Assembly (NCBI GenBank): GCA_963804005.1
Contig: CAWDOP010000002.1
Coordinates: 310,001 to 374,000 of the forward strand
Source of the DNA: JAGXRK01 sp963804005
GTDB taxonomy: Bacteria; Bacteroidota; Ignavibacteria; Ignavibacteriales; Ignavibacteriaceae
Length of the DNA: 64,000 bases
Direction of reading: 5' to 3'
The notes under the pieces were generated by a model. That model saw only the letters and a list, made by a program, of their open reading frames with translations, was not told the DNA's origin and did not search any database. The translations under genes and the position numbers were made by a program. Below, one piece after another: positions 63,973 through 64,000 of the stretch; position 1 is the first letter of the stretch; the number at the start of each line of letters is the position of its first letter.

Positions 63973-64000
63973 AATGTATTTTTTTATTTTTTCATAAAGC

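Noticed and set aside
1..64000. CRISPR array, rRNA operon, insertion sequence or prophage
   Set aside because: I saw no regular direct repeats with spacers, no rRNA sequence, no transposase and no phage structural genes.

Overview
The window reads as chromosomal DNA of an AT-rich, Gram-negative bacterium of the Bacteroidota/Chlorobi superphylum, most likely an Ignavibacteria-type lineage (Ignavibacteriota). The evidence is a giant subtilisin-like protease with a type IX secretion C-terminal sorting domain, a TonB-type receptor with a carboxypeptidase-regulatory N-terminus, DUF5683 and OmpA/TSP3 proteins, a linked folP-cdaA pair and a Fe-S type PurF. Clear Shine-Dalgarno sites (GGAG, AGGA) precede many genes, which argues against classical Bacteroidia. 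This assignment is an inference from gene content; no rRNA is present.

Layout. Bases 1-21.5 kb form an almost unbroken plus-strand block. It holds a CNNM transporter end, an MCE/MlaD lipid-transport protein, gamma-glutamyltransferase, acpS, HNH, trpS-scpA-scpB-rluB-dacB, lysS, ctpA, DUF3108, a broken gamma carbonic anhydrase, ybeY, xerC, hpf-hprK, an M23 peptidase, DUF2795, holB, and a thiolase/3-hydroxybutyryl-CoA dehydrogenase pair. Bases 21.6-31.6 kb are on the minus strand: purF - subtilase - pgsA-like - ftsY - small protein, then DUF362 with two Fe-S proteins. From 31.7 to 49.4 kb there are short divergent units: a membrane protein with an upstream palindrome, a frame-broken CoA-binding protein, a MetX-like hydrolase, tRNA-Pro, merR, aroQ, ppx/gppA, nadB, DUF5683-parB-parA, an MBL hydrolase, CHAD, cdaA, folP, rpe-PASTA, an MFS transporter and NFACT. 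The envelope genes at 49.4-55.3 kb are a TonB-type receptor and two tandem OmpA/TSP3 paralogues.

From tRNA-Arg (55.44 kb) to the end the character changes. All genes are on the minus strand and of accessory type: a methyltransferase stub, a transglutaminase chimera, esterase-like hydrolases, a carboxyethylornithine-synthase-like enzyme, DUF4386 and small membrane proteins. Imperfect palindromes of 45-125 bp with AAC...GTT ends lie between them and resemble integron attC sites. I read this as a possible cassette array without an integrase in view.

A second theme is broken reading frames. The subtilase needs a 1-base correction in an A10 tract 6 bases from its start codon. A CoA-binding gene needs a 1-base correction in a T5 tract. 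A gamma carbonic anhydrase lacks about 10 bases. A membrane Fe-S protein is split from its ferredoxin domain. These are either assembly/sequencing errors or real pseudogenes or phase-variable genes; raw reads would decide.

Genes that work together: ScpA/ScpB (condensin) with ParA/ParB (segregation); FtsY with PgsA (membrane biogenesis); XerC, HolB and TrpS/LysS (replication and translation); DacB, CtpA, M23 and PASTA (envelope); DUF362 with the Fe-S proteins (a redox unit).
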